Shown one piece after another: positions 38,617 through 47,630 of a DNA stretch of 64,000 nt (position 1 is its first letter; every line of letters starts with the position of its first letter). The notes beneath the pieces are model-generated. The model saw only the letters and a list, made by a program, of their open reading frames with translations. It did no database searches and was not told where the DNA came from. The position numbers and the translations under genes were made by a program. The stretch spans positions 186,001 to 250,000 of the forward strand of contig JACJZH010000004.1 of the NCBI GenBank assembly GCA_020635695.1, written 5' to 3'. This stretch comes from Flavobacteriales bacterium (lineage in GTDB: Bacteria > Bacteroidota > Bacteroidia > Flavobacteriales_F > PHOS-HE28).

Positions 38617-39438
38617 ATGATGCGACACCTACTCCTTGCCACCGCCTGCCTCACCGCCGCCACGGTCCTGGGCCAGGCCAACAACTACCCCAACGGCAGC
38701 ACCGTGAGCGATTTCACGGTGACCGACACCGAGGGCAACGTCCACAACCTGTACACCTACACCTCGCAGGGCAAGTACGTGATGCTGGACTTCTTCTTCG
38801 ACACCTGCCCGCCGTGCCAGGCCACCCAGCCCTACTACAACGAGCTGCACGAGACCTACGGCTGCAACACGGCCGACATCATCGTGCTCTCGATCAACAA
38901 CGGCACGGACACCAATGCCGAGGTGGACGCGTTCGAGGCCCAGTACGGAGGCAACTTCGCGCATGCACCTGCCGTGGGCATCGAGGGTGGCTGTGCCGCC
39001 GTGGATGACGATTTCGGTGTGAGCGCCTACCCGACCTACTGCCTGATCGCGCCGGACAATACCATGTACAACCAGGACATCTGGCCGATCAGCAACATGA
39101 ACACCTACGTGCAGGCCTTCCCTTCAGGCAACGTGATCAACCCCGCCTCGTGCGCCGTCAGCATCAACGAGCAGGGTGTGGCCTCCTTCACCGAGGTGTT
39201 CCCCCAGCCCAGCACCGGCGTGGTGACGCTGAACGTGGACAGCCGGGTGAGCGGCACCCTCACCGTGGAGGTGTTCGACATCCTCGGACAGCGCGTGTCC
39301 GCCTACTCCCTGAACGGCAACTCGGGCGCGAACACCCACACCTTGGACCTCAGCGACCTGACCGATGGCCAGTACGTGTTGAAGCTGAACATGAACGACC
39401 GGGCCACCGATGCCCGCCGGATCGTGATCGCCCGCTGA
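38617..39438 (+). CDS. Secreted thioredoxin-like protein with T9SS sorting domain
   Basis: A 273-residue secreted protein. The signal peptide (L-L-L-A-T-A-C-L-T-A-A-T-V-L-G-Q) is cleaved near residue 20. A TlpA/AhpC-like thioredoxin domain has the active-site motif C-P-P-C (about residues 65-68) in F-F-D-T-C-P-P-C-Q and the cis-proline in S-A-Y-P-T-Y. A type A sorting domain follows from about residue 195 (F-P-Q-P-S-T-G-V, ending Y-V-L-K-L-N). Start is ATG 38617 or 38620. It is a probable surface disulfide-active protein. Confidence 0.85.
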   Translation: MMRHLLLATACLTAATVLGQANNYPNGSTVSDFTVTDTEGNVHNLYTYTSQGKYVMLDFFFDTCPPCQATQPYYNELHETYGCNTADIIVLSINNGTDTNAEVDAFEAQYGGNFAHAPAVGIEGGCAAVDDDFGVSAYPTYCLIAPDNTMYNQDIWPISNMNTYVQAFPSGNVINPASCAVSINEQGVASFTEVFPQPSTGVVTLNVDSRVSGTLTVEVFDILGQRVSAYSLNGNSGANTHTLDLSDLTDGQYVLKLNMNDRATDARRIVIAR

Positions 39439-39461
39439 TCAAGCCTTGTTCCAGAACGCGG

Positions 39462-39490
39462 AAAAGCCCCGGCTCGCCGGGGCTTTTCTC
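39462..39490. terminator. Bidirectional intrinsic terminator
   Basis: AAAAGCCCCGG and CCGGGGCTTTT form an 11-bp stem around CTCG, with T-runs possible on both strands. It lies between the convergent thioredoxin-like and M1 peptidase genes. Confidence 0.88.
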
Positions 39491-39507
39491 ATTTCAAAGG
39501 CGACGTA

Positions 39508-41412
39508 TCAAAGGCTGATCGGCGCCACATCCTGCTGCCAGCCCAGCAGGTCGTCGATGGTGTGGGTGGAGACCGAGTGGTAGTTCGGGCGGGCCTCGGC
39601 ATAGATCGTGTTGGCCATGACCTTGCCCTTCTCGGTGGCCACCATGGCCGTGTACAAGGGCACCAGGAACTTGCGCCGGCCCACGGTGGTCAGGAAATCA
39701 TCCAGGCGGTCGTAGGCGGGCTCGTAGTCGTTGCGCACGCACTGCTCCAGCCAGGCGGCCACCACCTCGGAGTTGCCGGCCTGCGTGAACCCGAAGGCCC
39801 CGTCCAGGTCGGCCAGCTGCTCGTGGGTCATGGGGTCGGGCAGGTGGCGCAGGAAGTGCATCCACTGGAAGGTGGTCCAGCCCTTGGTGTCCAGCTCCGC
39901 GGCCGGAGTGCCCGAGGTCCAGCGTGCCAGCTCGGCCTCCACCTTCGCGAACGCATCGCTGGTGGGCACCACGAGGTCGTCCGGCAGACCGGCCTGGTAG
40001 ACCCATTTGTCCACGTCGATCTTCACCTGCTCAGGCTGCAGCAACTCCTCGTCCAGGTAGGCAAGGAAGTCCTCGGTGGTCATGCTGGTGAAGGCATGCG
40101 TGTCGAAGTACTTGCGCAGGAAGGCGTCGAACTTCGGACGCCCCACAAGTTGCTCGATGCGCGTCAAAAAGGCGCAGCCCTTCTCGTAGGCGATGTCCGT
40201 GACGCCATCGTCCGGATCGCGGCCGGCCATGTCCAGTTTCAGGCGGGTGTCCTCCGGGTGCTCCGAGCTGCGGAGCCGCTCCACGGTGGCCTTCAGGTCC
40301 TGATGACCCAGCAGGGAGAGCTGGTCGGCGTAGTCCTTCCCGAACACGGCCTCGCAGATGCGGTGCTCGAAATACACGGTGAAGCCCTCGTTCAGCCAGA
40401 AGTCGTCCCAGGTGGCGTTGGTCACGAGGTTGCCGCTCCAGCTGTGGGCCAGTTCATGCGCCACCAGCGAGGTGAGCGAGCGGTCGCCGGCCAGGATGGT
40501 GGGCGTGGCGAAGGTGAGGCGCGGGTTCTCCATGCCGCCGAAGGGGAAGCTGGGCGGCAGCACGAGCACGTCGTAGCGGTCCCAGCGGTACGGGCCGTAG
40601 AGGTCCTCGGCGGCGGTGAGCATGTCCTCCATGTTGCCGAACTCGTAGGCCGCCTTGTCCAGCAGGCCGGGCTCGGCGTACACCCCGGTGCGCGGCCCCA
40701 CCGGCTTGAAGGCGAGGTCGCCAACGGCCAGGGCCATCAGGTATCCCGGGATCGGCTGGTCCATGCGGAAGTGGTACACCCCATCCGCACTGCGTTCCTG
40801 CGGATTGCTGGCGCTCATCACGGCCATCAGGTGCTCCGGCACGCGCACCGTGGCGTTGTAGGTGAACCGGATGCCGGGGCTGTCCTGCACGGGGATCCAG
40901 GTGCGCGTCAGGATGGCCTGGCCCTGGGTGAAGAGGAAGGGCGCGGTGCCCCCGCCGGTCTGGGCGGGCTCCAGCCACTGCAGGGCCTTGGCGCGCGGCC
41001 CGGTGGCGTAGCGCACCACCACGCGCTGCGTGCCCTCGGGAAGGGTCACCCGAAGCGGGCGGCCCAGGAAGCTCTCCTCGCCAAGCGCGTGCTGCAACGC
41101 GTTCCCGTCGGCGTCCTCCACGGCTTCGATCTCCAGACCGTCGGTGTCGAACACCACCTCGGAGCCGGCACCCGGCGCCAGGTCGTACGCGGCGGTCCCG
41201 CTGATGCGGTGGCCCTCCATGTCCACGGTGATGTCCAGGTCCAGGTGATCGATCACGGCCTCCTCGGGCCGGGCAGCGCTGTGCGGGTCCATGACGTAGG
41301 TGCGTTCAGGGGTCGTGCTGGTGCCTGCTCCTCCATCCGGAGAGCTGGCGTTCTGGCAGGCCACGAGCCCGCCCGTGCCCGCGAGGGCGATAAGAAAGTG
41401 ACTGGTCTTCAT
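39508..41412 (-). CDS. M1-family metallopeptidase (LTA4H-like), lipoprotein
   Basis: A 634-residue zinc aminopeptidase. It has a lipoprotein signal (M-K-T-S-H-F-L-I-A-L-A-G-T-G-G-L-V-A-C, Cys19). The exopeptidase motif is G-G-M-E-N (usual G-A/G-M-E-N), the zinc site H-E-L-A-H-S-W with the downstream glutamate in L-N-E-G-F-T. The overall plan (N-terminal saddle, thermolysin-like domain, helical C-terminal domain) is that of leukotriene A4 hydrolase/aminopeptidase B. The ATG at 41412 is set by the lipoprotein signal; the longer frame runs into tRNA-Pro. A TACCTTTG box on the minus strand (41441 to 41434) gives a 21-base leader. Confidence 0.92.
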   Translation of the reverse strand: MKTSHFLIALAGTGGLVACQNASSPDGGAGTSTTPERTYVMDPHSAARPEEAVIDHLDLDITVDMEGHRISGTAAYDLAPGAGSEVVFDTDGLEIEAVEDADGNALQHALGEESFLGRPLRVTLPEGTQRVVVRYATGPRAKALQWLEPAQTGGGTAPFLFTQGQAILTRTWIPVQDSPGIRFTYNATVRVPEHLMAVMSASNPQERSADGVYHFRMDQPIPGYLMALAVGDLAFKPVGPRTGVYAEPGLLDKAAYEFGNMEDMLTAAEDLYGPYRWDRYDVLVLPPSFPFGGMENPRLTFATPTILAGDRSLTSLVAHELAHSWSGNLVTNATWDDFWLNEGFTVYFEHRICEAVFGKDYADQLSLLGHQDLKATVERLRSSEHPEDTRLKLDMAGRDPDDGVTDIAYEKGCAFLTRIEQLVGRPKFDAFLRKYFDTHAFTSMTTEDFLAYLDEELLQPEQVKIDVDKWVYQAGLPDDLVVPTSDAFAKVEAELARWTSGTPAAELDTKGWTTFQWMHFLRHLPDPMTHEQLADLDGAFGFTQAGNSEVVAAWLEQCVRNDYEPAYDRLDDFLTTVGRRKFLVPLYTAMVATEKGKVMANTIYAEARPNYHSVSTHTIDDLLGWQQDVAPISL

Positions 41413-41433
41413 GAGGTTCCTTGCAGGGGGGCG

Positions 41434-41441
41434 CAAAGGTA
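41434..41441 (-). promoter_or_regulatory. -7 box of the M1 peptidase gene
   Basis: TACCTTTG on the minus strand, a full consensus match. Confidence 0.5.
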
Positions 41442-41496
41442 TGCATGCCGAACATCGGGCGCGGGACCAAGGGTCGGGAGGTGCGGATGGATCTCC

Positions 41497-41504
41497 TAGA
41501 TTTG
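41497..41504 (+). promoter_or_regulatory. -7 box of tRNA-Pro
   Basis: TAGATTTG, a full consensus match, ends ten bases before tRNA-Pro. Confidence 0.6.
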
Positions 41505-41514
41505 CACCCCTCTT

Positions 41515-41588
41515 CGGGGTGTAGCGCAGCCCGGTAGCGCACTTGCATGGGGTGCAAGTGGTCGCTGGTTCGAATCCAGTCACCCCGA
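41515..41588 (+). tRNA. tRNA-Pro (anticodon GGG)
   Basis: A 74-nt cloverleaf. The acceptor arms CGGGGTG and CACCCCG pair perfectly. The anticodon stem CTTGC/GCAAG holds loop ATGGGGT with GGG at 41549-41551. The D arm GCGC/GCGC and T arm CTGG-TTCGAAT-CCAG are intact. The discriminator is A and CCA is not encoded. Confidence 0.95.
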
Positions 41589-41593
41589 CTGAC

Positions 41594-41620
41594 AGGCCGT
41601 TCCGCAAGGAGCGGCCTTTT
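41594..41620 (+). terminator. Intrinsic terminator after tRNA-Pro
   Basis: AGGCCG and CGGCCT pair around an inner CC-GCAA-GG, followed by TTTT. Confidence 0.75.
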
Positions 41621-41637
41621 CAGTTGCACCCACGAAA

Positions 41638-41659
41638 AAGCCCGGCACGGACCGGGCTT
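41638..41659 (-). terminator. Terminator of the 33-residue minus-strand ORF
   Basis: AAGCCCGG and CCGGGCTT form an 8-bp stem. On the minus strand it is followed by five T. It lies 35 bases past the stop of the small ORF at 41695-41796 and cannot belong to tRNA-Pro, which has its own terminator. Confidence 0.7.
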
Positions 41660-41694
41660 CCTCTTTCGCTTCCCCAAAGGAAGGAAGGCGCTGC

Positions 41695-41796
41695 TCAGAG
41701 GATGTCCATGGAGCAGAGCAGGGCGAAGAACACCACCAGCAGGTATACCGCCAGGGTGAGCATGCTGGGGCTGAAACGGCGGATCAGGGCGTTCAT
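41695..41796 (-). CDS. Small membrane protein of 33 residues
   Basis: A 33-residue open frame starting with ATG at 41796: a basic start (M-N-A-L-I-R-R-F) followed by one hydrophobic helix of about 20 residues (L-T-L-A-V-Y-L-L-V-V-F-F-A-L-L-C) and an acidic end. It is not recognised. Support comes from a minus-strand terminator placed right after it and from positive-inside topology. It fills the gap between tRNA-Pro and the divergent TonB receptor. An alternative reading is a chance frame in a leader RNA. Confidence 0.5.
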   Translation of the reverse strand: MNALIRRFSPSMLTLAVYLLVVFFALLCSMDIL

Positions 41797-41950
41797 GGCG
41801 TGAATGGTGTTGCGCAAAACTCCGATGCCCATGTGGGCGCGCCGTTCAGCCCAGTTTAAGTTTCCTTCAATTCTGCACAGGCCGATGTGAATGGATCGAC
41901 GAGCGGGCCAACAAAGGGATGAGTGGAGCGTTCCCCTCCCGCAGTGCCGG

Positions 41951-41958
41951 TAGCTTTG
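41951..41958 (+). promoter_or_regulatory. -7 box of the TonB receptor operon
   Basis: TAGCTTTG, a full consensus match, gives an 18-base leader to ATG 41977. Confidence 0.55.
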
Positions 41959-41976
41959 CCGCCGCGTTCCCAAGCC

Positions 41977-44379
41977 ATGCGCCTCCTCCTCTCCACCCTC
42001 CTTGTCCTTTCCCTGGCCACCGCGTTCGGACAGCAGCGCCATACGGTGAGCGGCTACGTGAAGGACGCCACCTCCGGCGAACAGCTGATCGGCGCCAACG
42101 TGTACGCGAAGGAGCTGATGAAGGGAACGGCCACCAACCCCTACGGTTTCTACTCCCTGACCCTCGACGCCGGCACCTACACCCTGGTGGCCAGCTTCAT
42201 CGGCTACGAGGACCAGGAGGTGCAGGTGGCCCTGGACCAGGACCGCACGCTCACCATCGAGCTGAGCCCCAAGGCCATCATGGCCAAGGAGTTCGAGGTG
42301 GTGGGCGAGAAGGGCGGCGACAACACCGAGAGCACCGACATGGGCCGCATCGACCTGGACGTGGAACGGCTGAACACCCTGCCCGCCCTGCTCGGTGAGG
42401 TGGACGTGCTGAAGGTGGTGCAGTTCCTGCCCGGCGTGCAGACCAACGGCGAGGGCAACAGCGGCTTCTACGTGCGCGGCGGTGGCCCCGACCAGAACCT
42501 GATCCTGCTGGACGAGGCCATCGTGTACAACGCCACCCACCTCTTCGGCTTCTTCAGCGTGTTCAACGCCGACGCGGTGAAGAACATCGAACTGATCAAG
42601 GGTGGCATGCCGGCGAACTACGGGGGCCGGGTGAGCTCGGTGCTGGACATCACCATGAACGACGGCAACGACAAGGGCTTCCACGGCAGCGGCGGCATCG
42701 GGCTCATCAGCTCGCGCCTCACGCTGGAGGGCCCGTTGGTGAAGGACCGCAGCTCCTTCATCGTGAGCGGCCGCCGCACCTACATCGACGTGCTCACCAA
42801 GCCCTTCATCAACGAGAGCTCCAACTTCTTCGGAACGGGCTACTACTTCTACGACCTGAACGCCAAGCTGAACTACCGCCTGAGCGACAAGGACCGCTTC
42901 TACGTGAGCGGGTACTTCGGGCGTGATGTGTTCGACTTCGGCACCAGCGACCCGGCCGACCCCAACTTCCGCATCCCCTGGGGCAACGCCATCGTGAGCG
43001 CCCGCTGGAACCACGTGTTCGGGCCCAAGCTGTTCATGAACACCACCGCCACCTTCAGCGACTACCGCTTCAGCTTCGAGGCCGAGCAGGACCAGTTCGC
43101 CTTCACCCTGAAGAGCGGCATCAAGGACTACGGCCTGAAGGTGGACCTGAACCACTACGCCAGTCCCCGCACCACGCTGAAGTACGGCGGGCAGTACATC
43201 TTCCATACCTACACGCCCAGCACCGTCACCGCACAAAGTGGCGAGACCACGTTCGACACCGGCGAGGAGCAGAAGCTGTACGCGCACGAGGCCGCGGCCT
43301 ATGCGCTGAGCGAGTTCGACCTCACCGACGCCATCCGCCTGAACGCGGGCCTGCGGCTGAGCCACTTCCGCCACGTGGGGCCGTACGACTTCCTGCTGTA
43401 CGACGACCGCGGCGAACAGAACGGCGTCACCGAGTACGGCGCTGGCAGCACGGTGAAGGGCTACTGGGGCCTGGAGCCGCGCCTGAGCATGCGCTACCGC
43501 ATCGACGGCAAGTCCAGCGTGAAGGCCAGCTACACCCGCAACTACCAGTACGTGCACCTGGCCAGCTTCAGCAGCATCAGCCTGCCCACCGACGTGTGGG
43601 TGCCCAGCAGCAGCCGGGTGAAGCCCCAGATCGGCGACCAGGTGGCCATGGGGTACTTCCGTGACTTCAAGGACCGCACCTACGAGGGAAGCGTGGAGGT
43701 GTACTACAAGGACATGCGGAACCTGATCGAGTACGCCGAGGGTGCCGAGCCGCAGAACACGGTGAACGCCAACTTCGACGACCAGTTCGTGTTCGGCGAC
43801 GGCTACAGCTACGGACTGGAGCTGTTCTTCAAGAAGCGCACGGGCCGGTTGAACGGTTGGGTGGGCTATACCTGGAGCCGCACCTTCCGCACGTTCGACG
43901 CCATCAACGAGGGACGCGAGTTCCCCAGCCGCTGGGACCGACGGCACGACGTGAGCGTGGTGGCCGGCTACGACCTGAACGAGCGCTGGACGCTGGGCGG
44001 CACCTTCGTGTACGCCACCGGCCAGGCGGTGACGCTGCCCGTGAACCGCTACTGGATCGAGGGCCGCCTGGTGAGCGAGTACGTGGACCGCAACGGCTAC
44101 CGCATGGCGCCCTACCACCGCATGGACGTGAGCGCCACGCTGAAGAACCGCGCCACCCGCGCCAAGGTGGACAAGGCCACGGGCGAACTGGTGGAACGCA
44201 CCCGGAAGTGGCGCAGCAGCTGGACCTTCGCCATCTACAACGTGTACAACCGGGCGAACCCCTACTTCATCTACTTCGCCAACGAGGGCAACCTGGCCGA
44301 AGGCACCTTCGATGTCTCCGCCCGCCAGGTCTCGCTCTTCAGCATCCTGCCGTCCGTCACCTGGAACTTCGAATTCTGA
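41977..44379 (+). CDS. TonB-dependent receptor with carboxypeptidase-like N-terminal domain
   Basis: An 800-residue outer-membrane receptor. Signal peptide M-R-L-L-L-S-T-L-L-V-L-S-L-A-T-A-F-G-Q (cleaved near 19); a carboxypeptidase-regulatory-like beta-sandwich at about 22-100 (V-S-G-Y-V-K-D-A-T-S-G-E-x-L-I-G-A-N-V); a plug domain at about 120-225 with F-Y-V-R-G-G-G-P-D-Q-N-L-I-L-L-D-E; then the 22-strand barrel, ending in W-N-F-E-F. This is the CarboxypepD-reg TonB receptor class paired with DUF4249 lipoproteins, as here: the stop shares a base with the DUF4249 start. The ligand is unknown. ATG 41977 is fixed by the signal peptide. Confidence 0.92.
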   Translation: MRLLLSTLLVLSLATAFGQQRHTVSGYVKDATSGEQLIGANVYAKELMKGTATNPYGFYSLTLDAGTYTLVASFIGYEDQEVQVALDQDRTLTIELSPKAIMAKEFEVVGEKGGDNTESTDMGRIDLDVERLNTLPALLGEVDVLKVVQFLPGVQTNGEGNSGFYVRGGGPDQNLILLDEAIVYNATHLFGFFSVFNADAVKNIELIKGGMPANYGGRVSSVLDITMNDGNDKGFHGSGGIGLISSRLTLEGPLVKDRSSFIVSGRRTYIDVLTKPFINESSNFFGTGYYFYDLNAKLNYRLSDKDRFYVSGYFGRDVFDFGTSDPADPNFRIPWGNAIVSARWNHVFGPKLFMNTTATFSDYRFSFEAEQDQFAFTLKSGIKDYGLKVDLNHYASPRTTLKYGGQYIFHTYTPSTVTAQSGETTFDTGEEQKLYAHEAAAYALSEFDLTDAIRLNAGLRLSHFRHVGPYDFLLYDDRGEQNGVTEYGAGSTVKGYWGLEPRLSMRYRIDGKSSVKASYTRNYQYVHLASFSSISLPTDVWVPSSSRVKPQIGDQVAMGYFRDFKDRTYEGSVEVYYKDMRNLIEYAEGAEPQNTVNANFDDQFVFGDGYSYGLELFFKKRTGRLNGWVGYTWSRTFRTFDAINEGREFPSRWDRRHDVSVVAGYDLNERWTLGGTFVYATGQAVTLPVNRYWIEGRLVSEYVDRNGYRMAPYHRMDVSATLKNRATRAKVDKATGELVERTRKWRSSWTFAIYNVYNRANPYFIYFANEGNLAEGTFDVSARQVSLFSILPSVTWNFEF

Positions 44380-45353
44380 TGCGCACGCGGAACCTCATCC
44401 TGCTTCCTCTTGTGGTGCTCGCGCTTACGGCCTGCGAAAAGGAGATCACCGTGGACCTGCCGCGGACCGAGCAGAAGCTCGTGGTGGAAGGCACCATCGA
44501 GCCCGGCCAGCCGCCCATCGTGCTGCTGACCCGCACCGAGAGCTACTTCGATCCGCTGGACGCCAGCACCTTCAGCAACCTCTTCGTGCGCAACGCGGTG
44601 GTGACCGTGAGCGACGGCATCACCACCCTGCCGCTGAGCCAGCTCTGCTCCAGCGCCATCCCCGACAGCCTGATCGACGAGGTGGCCGAGCTCACCGGAC
44701 TGGACCCCGACCTGCTGGCCGCAGCCGACATCTGCCTGTACAGCACGCTGGACCCGGCGCTCTTCGGCGTGGTGGGCCGCACCTACCACCTGGACATCCA
44801 GGCCGAAGGGAAGAGCCTGAGCAGCAGCACCACCATCCCGAACCCCGTGCCCCTGGACTCGCTCTGGTTCCGGCTGGACGAGACCATCGATGACAACGAC
44901 AGCCTGGGCTACATCTGGACCCGCCTCACCGACCCCGACACTGCGGGCAACAACTACCGCTGGTCGGCCCGCCGCATCAGCACCTACGACGACGGCAGCG
45001 TGAAGGACGCCAGCTTCATCGCCCCGCTGGGCAGCACCTTCAACGACGACTTCTTCAACGGCCTCAGCTTCGACTTCTTCGCCCTCCGCGGATCCTCGCC
45101 CTTCAGCACCGCGGACGACGACGACAACGAGGAACGCAACTACTTCAAGCGCGAGGACACGGTGGTCGTCAAGTTCATCTCCCTCGGCGCGGCCGAGTAC
45201 GAGTTCTACCGCACCTTCGAGAGCAACGTGCTGAACTCCGGCGACCTGTTCGCCAGCCCGGCCAACGTGCGCAGCAACATCCAGGGAGGCTTGGGCGTGT
45301 GGGCCGGCCTCGGCGTGGCCTACGATACCCTGGTGTGCATCCCCGTGCAGTGA
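44379..45353 (+). CDS. DUF4249 lipoprotein
   Basis: A 324-residue lipoprotein. Signal M-R-T-R-N-L-I-L-L-P-L-V-V-L-A-L-T-A-C with lipobox L-T-A-C (Cys19). The start of the mature part, E-K-E-I-T-V-D-L-P, L-V-V-E-G-T-I and the P-P-I-V-L-L-T-R-T motif, is typical of DUF4249. These proteins sit next to TonB receptors and are thought to be surface partners, but no activity is known. ATG shares one base with the receptor stop (TGATG), so the pair is translationally coupled. Confidence 0.88.
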   Translation: MRTRNLILLPLVVLALTACEKEITVDLPRTEQKLVVEGTIEPGQPPIVLLTRTESYFDPLDASTFSNLFVRNAVVTVSDGITTLPLSQLCSSAIPDSLIDEVAELTGLDPDLLAAADICLYSTLDPALFGVVGRTYHLDIQAEGKSLSSSTTIPNPVPLDSLWFRLDETIDDNDSLGYIWTRLTDPDTAGNNYRWSARRISTYDDGSVKDASFIAPLGSTFNDDFFNGLSFDFFALRGSSPFSTADDDDNEERNYFKREDTVVVKFISLGAAEYEFYRTFESNVLNSGDLFASPANVRSNIQGGLGVWAGLGVAYDTLVCIPVQ

Positions 45354-45355
45354 GC

Positions 45356-45486
45356 AACGCTGAAGGCTGAACGCTCAACGCTGAAGTAGCCCCCCTCCCC
45401 CTCCGACCTGATCTGACCGTTCAGCATTCAGCATTTAGCATTTAGCGTTTAGCGCTTAGCGCTTAGCGTTCAGCCTTCAGCCTTCC
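45356..45486. repeat. Inverted heptad arrays AACGCTG / TTCAGCn
   Basis: Arm 1: AACGCTG-type units at 45356, 45363, 45370, 45377. Arm 2: TTCAGCn, TTTAGCn or CTTAGCG units at 45421, 45428, 45435, 45442, 45449, 45456, 45463, 45470, 45477. Both arms are 7-phased and complementary (CGCTGAA with TTCAGCG), separated by a 35-base pyrimidine-rich spacer. The array sits between the DUF4249 stop and trxB. Confidence 0.9.
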
Positions 45487-45556
45487 TACTTCCCCAGGAG
45501 ACCTGCGTCACCGACCCTCCCCCGGCACGGACTAAATTCGCGGCCGCATCCCGACC

Positions 45557-46507
45557 ATGAGCGAGAAACCCGAACACCTGCGCTGCCTGATCATCGGATC
45601 GGGCCCCGCCGGCTACACCGCCGCCATCTACGCCGCGCGTGCCGACCTGAAGCCCGTGATGATCACCGGTCCCCTGCCCGGCGGCCAGTTGACCCAGACC
45701 ACCGAGGTGGAGAACTACCCCGGCTACCCCAACGGGCGCACCGGTCCCGAGATGATGGAGGACCTGAAGGCCCAGGCCGAACGCTTCGGCACCGACGTGC
45801 GCAACGGCTGGGTGACCAAGGTGGACTTCACCGGGCCCGTGCACAAGGTGTGGGTGGACGAGACCACGGAGATCCACGCGGACACCGTGATCATCAGCAC
45901 CGGCGCCAGTGCCAAGTGGCTGGGCCTGCCGAACGAGATCCGGCTGCGCGACATCGGCGGGGGCGTCACGGCCTGCGCGGTGTGCGACGGCTTCTTCTTC
46001 AAGGGACAGACCGTGGCCCTGGTGGGCGCCGGCGACAGCGCCTGCGAGGAGGCCAGCTACCTGGCGAAGCTCTGTCCCAAGGTGTACATGCTCGTGCGCA
46101 AGGACCACTTCCGCGCCAGCAAGGCCATGGTGCACCGCGTGGAGAACACGCCCAACATCGAGGTGCTCTTCAACACCGAGGTGAAGGACGTGCACGGCGA
46201 ACATGCCGTGGAGGGCATCACCATCGTGAACAACCAGACCAAGGAGGAGTCCAGACTGGACGTCACCGGCCTGTTCCTGGCCATCGGGCACAAGCCGAAC
46301 ACGGACATCTTCAAGGGCTGGCTGGACATGGACGAGGTGGGCTACCTGAAGCACCTGCCGGACAGCTCCAAGACCAAGATCGAAGGCGTGTTCGTGAGCG
46401 GCGATGCCGGCGACAAGGTGTACCGCCAGGCGGTGACCGCTGCGGGGACCGGCTGCATGGCCGCCCTGGACGCCGAGCGCTACCTGGCCGCCAAGGGGAT
46501 CCACTGA
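45557..46507 (+). CDS. trxB: Thioredoxin-disulfide reductase
   Basis: A 316-residue flavoenzyme reducing thioredoxin with NADPH. FAD motif I-I-G-S-G-P-A-G-Y-T-A-A-I-Y-A-A-R (about 12-28), redox motif C-A-V-C-D-G (near 140), NADPH loop G-A-G-D-S-A-C-E-E-A, and the second FAD motif V-F-V-S-G-D-A-G-D (near 283). Length is standard. A TAAATTCG box lies about 20 bases upstream of the ATG. Confidence 0.95.
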   Translation: MSEKPEHLRCLIIGSGPAGYTAAIYAARADLKPVMITGPLPGGQLTQTTEVENYPGYPNGRTGPEMMEDLKAQAERFGTDVRNGWVTKVDFTGPVHKVWVDETTEIHADTVIISTGASAKWLGLPNEIRLRDIGGGVTACAVCDGFFFKGQTVALVGAGDSACEEASYLAKLCPKVYMLVRKDHFRASKAMVHRVENTPNIEVLFNTEVKDVHGEHAVEGITIVNNQTKEESRLDVTGLFLAIGHKPNTDIFKGWLDMDEVGYLKHLPDSSKTKIEGVFVSGDAGDKVYRQAVTAAGTGCMAALDAERYLAAKGIH

Positions 46508-46526
46508 GTCCGGCCGCGGAAGGCGA

Positions 46527-47588
46527 TCAGCGGAACCGGTCCTTGTACCGGAGCACGCGCCGTTCCAGGAACTCGTACGACACCACGGCGAAGGCGAGAG
46601 AGGCCAACAGACCGTAGGGGAACCGGGGTACCAGCCCATGTCCGGGGCCGGTGCTCATGAAGATCACGTGGTAGAGGTAGATGCCGTAGGAGATCTTCCC
46701 CAGGTAGGCCAACGGTCGGAACTCGAGCACCCGGACAAGCAGCGTCCGCTGGCGTTCCACGATCCATACCAGCAGCAGGGCCACCCCCACGGCCTGGAAC
46801 AAGGGCGTGAGCCGCAGCAGCGGGCCCGGTATCCAGAGCGAGGCCCCGTAGAGCAGAGCGAAGAGCAAGGGCATCCACCGCAGGAGCCGTTCTCCCGGAA
46901 CGGTGCCATGGGCCCGCAGGATACCCGCCAGGGCGCCCACCATGATGGCACCGACGGCCGGAACGAACAGGTGCGGCACATGGAACAACTGGGCCAGCCG
47001 CGTCTGATGGCTGCTGAAAGGGATCACGAGGTCCGGGAACACCAGGTAGGCCACACCGCAGACCACGATCACCAACGCACTGGTGACCAGGAGCCGGGAC
47101 CGGGTGAACGACATGGCCAGCAGCGGCCAGATCAGGTAGAACTGCTCCTCCACCGCCAGGGACCACGTATGGGAAAGCCCGGCATCGAGGTGGGTCTTCG
47201 GCATGAAGTCATAGAGGTACAGGAAGCTGACCACGAGCCCCAGTGGTCGTGCCTTGATGATGCCCGCCTCGGCCAGGGCCCAGGTGAACAGGATGAAGAC
47301 CACGAACGGCGGGGTGAGCCGCAGGAAACGCCGCGCATAGAACCGCCTGAGGGAGATCGTGCCCGAGCGTTGGCGTTCCTTGAGCAGCAGCGTGGTGATC
47401 AGGTACCCGCTCAGCACGAAGAACACGCCCACCCCCGCCTGACCGGTGATCATGGGCCAGATCCTGCCGGTGAAGAACGCCCCCCCCGGTAGCATCCGGT
47501 AGAGGCCGGCATGGGTCCCCAGCACGAGCAGGACGGAGATGGCCCTGAGACCATCGAACCCCTTGATGTATCCAGTGCCCCCCGACAT
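46527..47588 (-). CDS. Acyltransferase 3 family membrane protein (OafA/YrhL-like)
   Basis: A 353-residue membrane acyltransferase with about ten hydrophobic segments. The opening F-D-G-L-R-A-I-S-V-L-L-V-L-G-T-H (conserved R near residue 15) and the G-V-G-V-F-F-V-L-S-G-Y-L-I-T-T-L-L segment are the family hallmarks, with the middle S-L-A-V-E-E-Q-F-Y-L-I-W-P. Members add acyl groups to surface polysaccharides or lipids; the substrate is unknown. ATG 47588 is preferred because a TATTGG-like box lies inside the longer frame, which starts at 47615 (362 residues). Confidence 0.88.
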   Translation of the reverse strand: MSGGTGYIKGFDGLRAISVLLVLGTHAGLYRMLPGGAFFTGRIWPMITGQAGVGVFFVLSGYLITTLLLKERQRSGTISLRRFYARRFLRLTPPFVVFILFTWALAEAGIIKARPLGLVVSFLYLYDFMPKTHLDAGLSHTWSLAVEEQFYLIWPLLAMSFTRSRLLVTSALVIVVCGVAYLVFPDLVIPFSSHQTRLAQLFHVPHLFVPAVGAIMVGALAGILRAHGTVPGERLLRWMPLLFALLYGASLWIPGPLLRLTPLFQAVGVALLLVWIVERQRTLLVRVLEFRPLAYLGKISYGIYLYHVIFMSTGPGHGLVPRFPYGLLASLAFAVVSYEFLERRVLRYKDRFR

Positions 47589-47630
47589 GCGGGCGCCAAT
47601 ATCGGTATTCGCCAAGCCGCCCGAGCGCCC

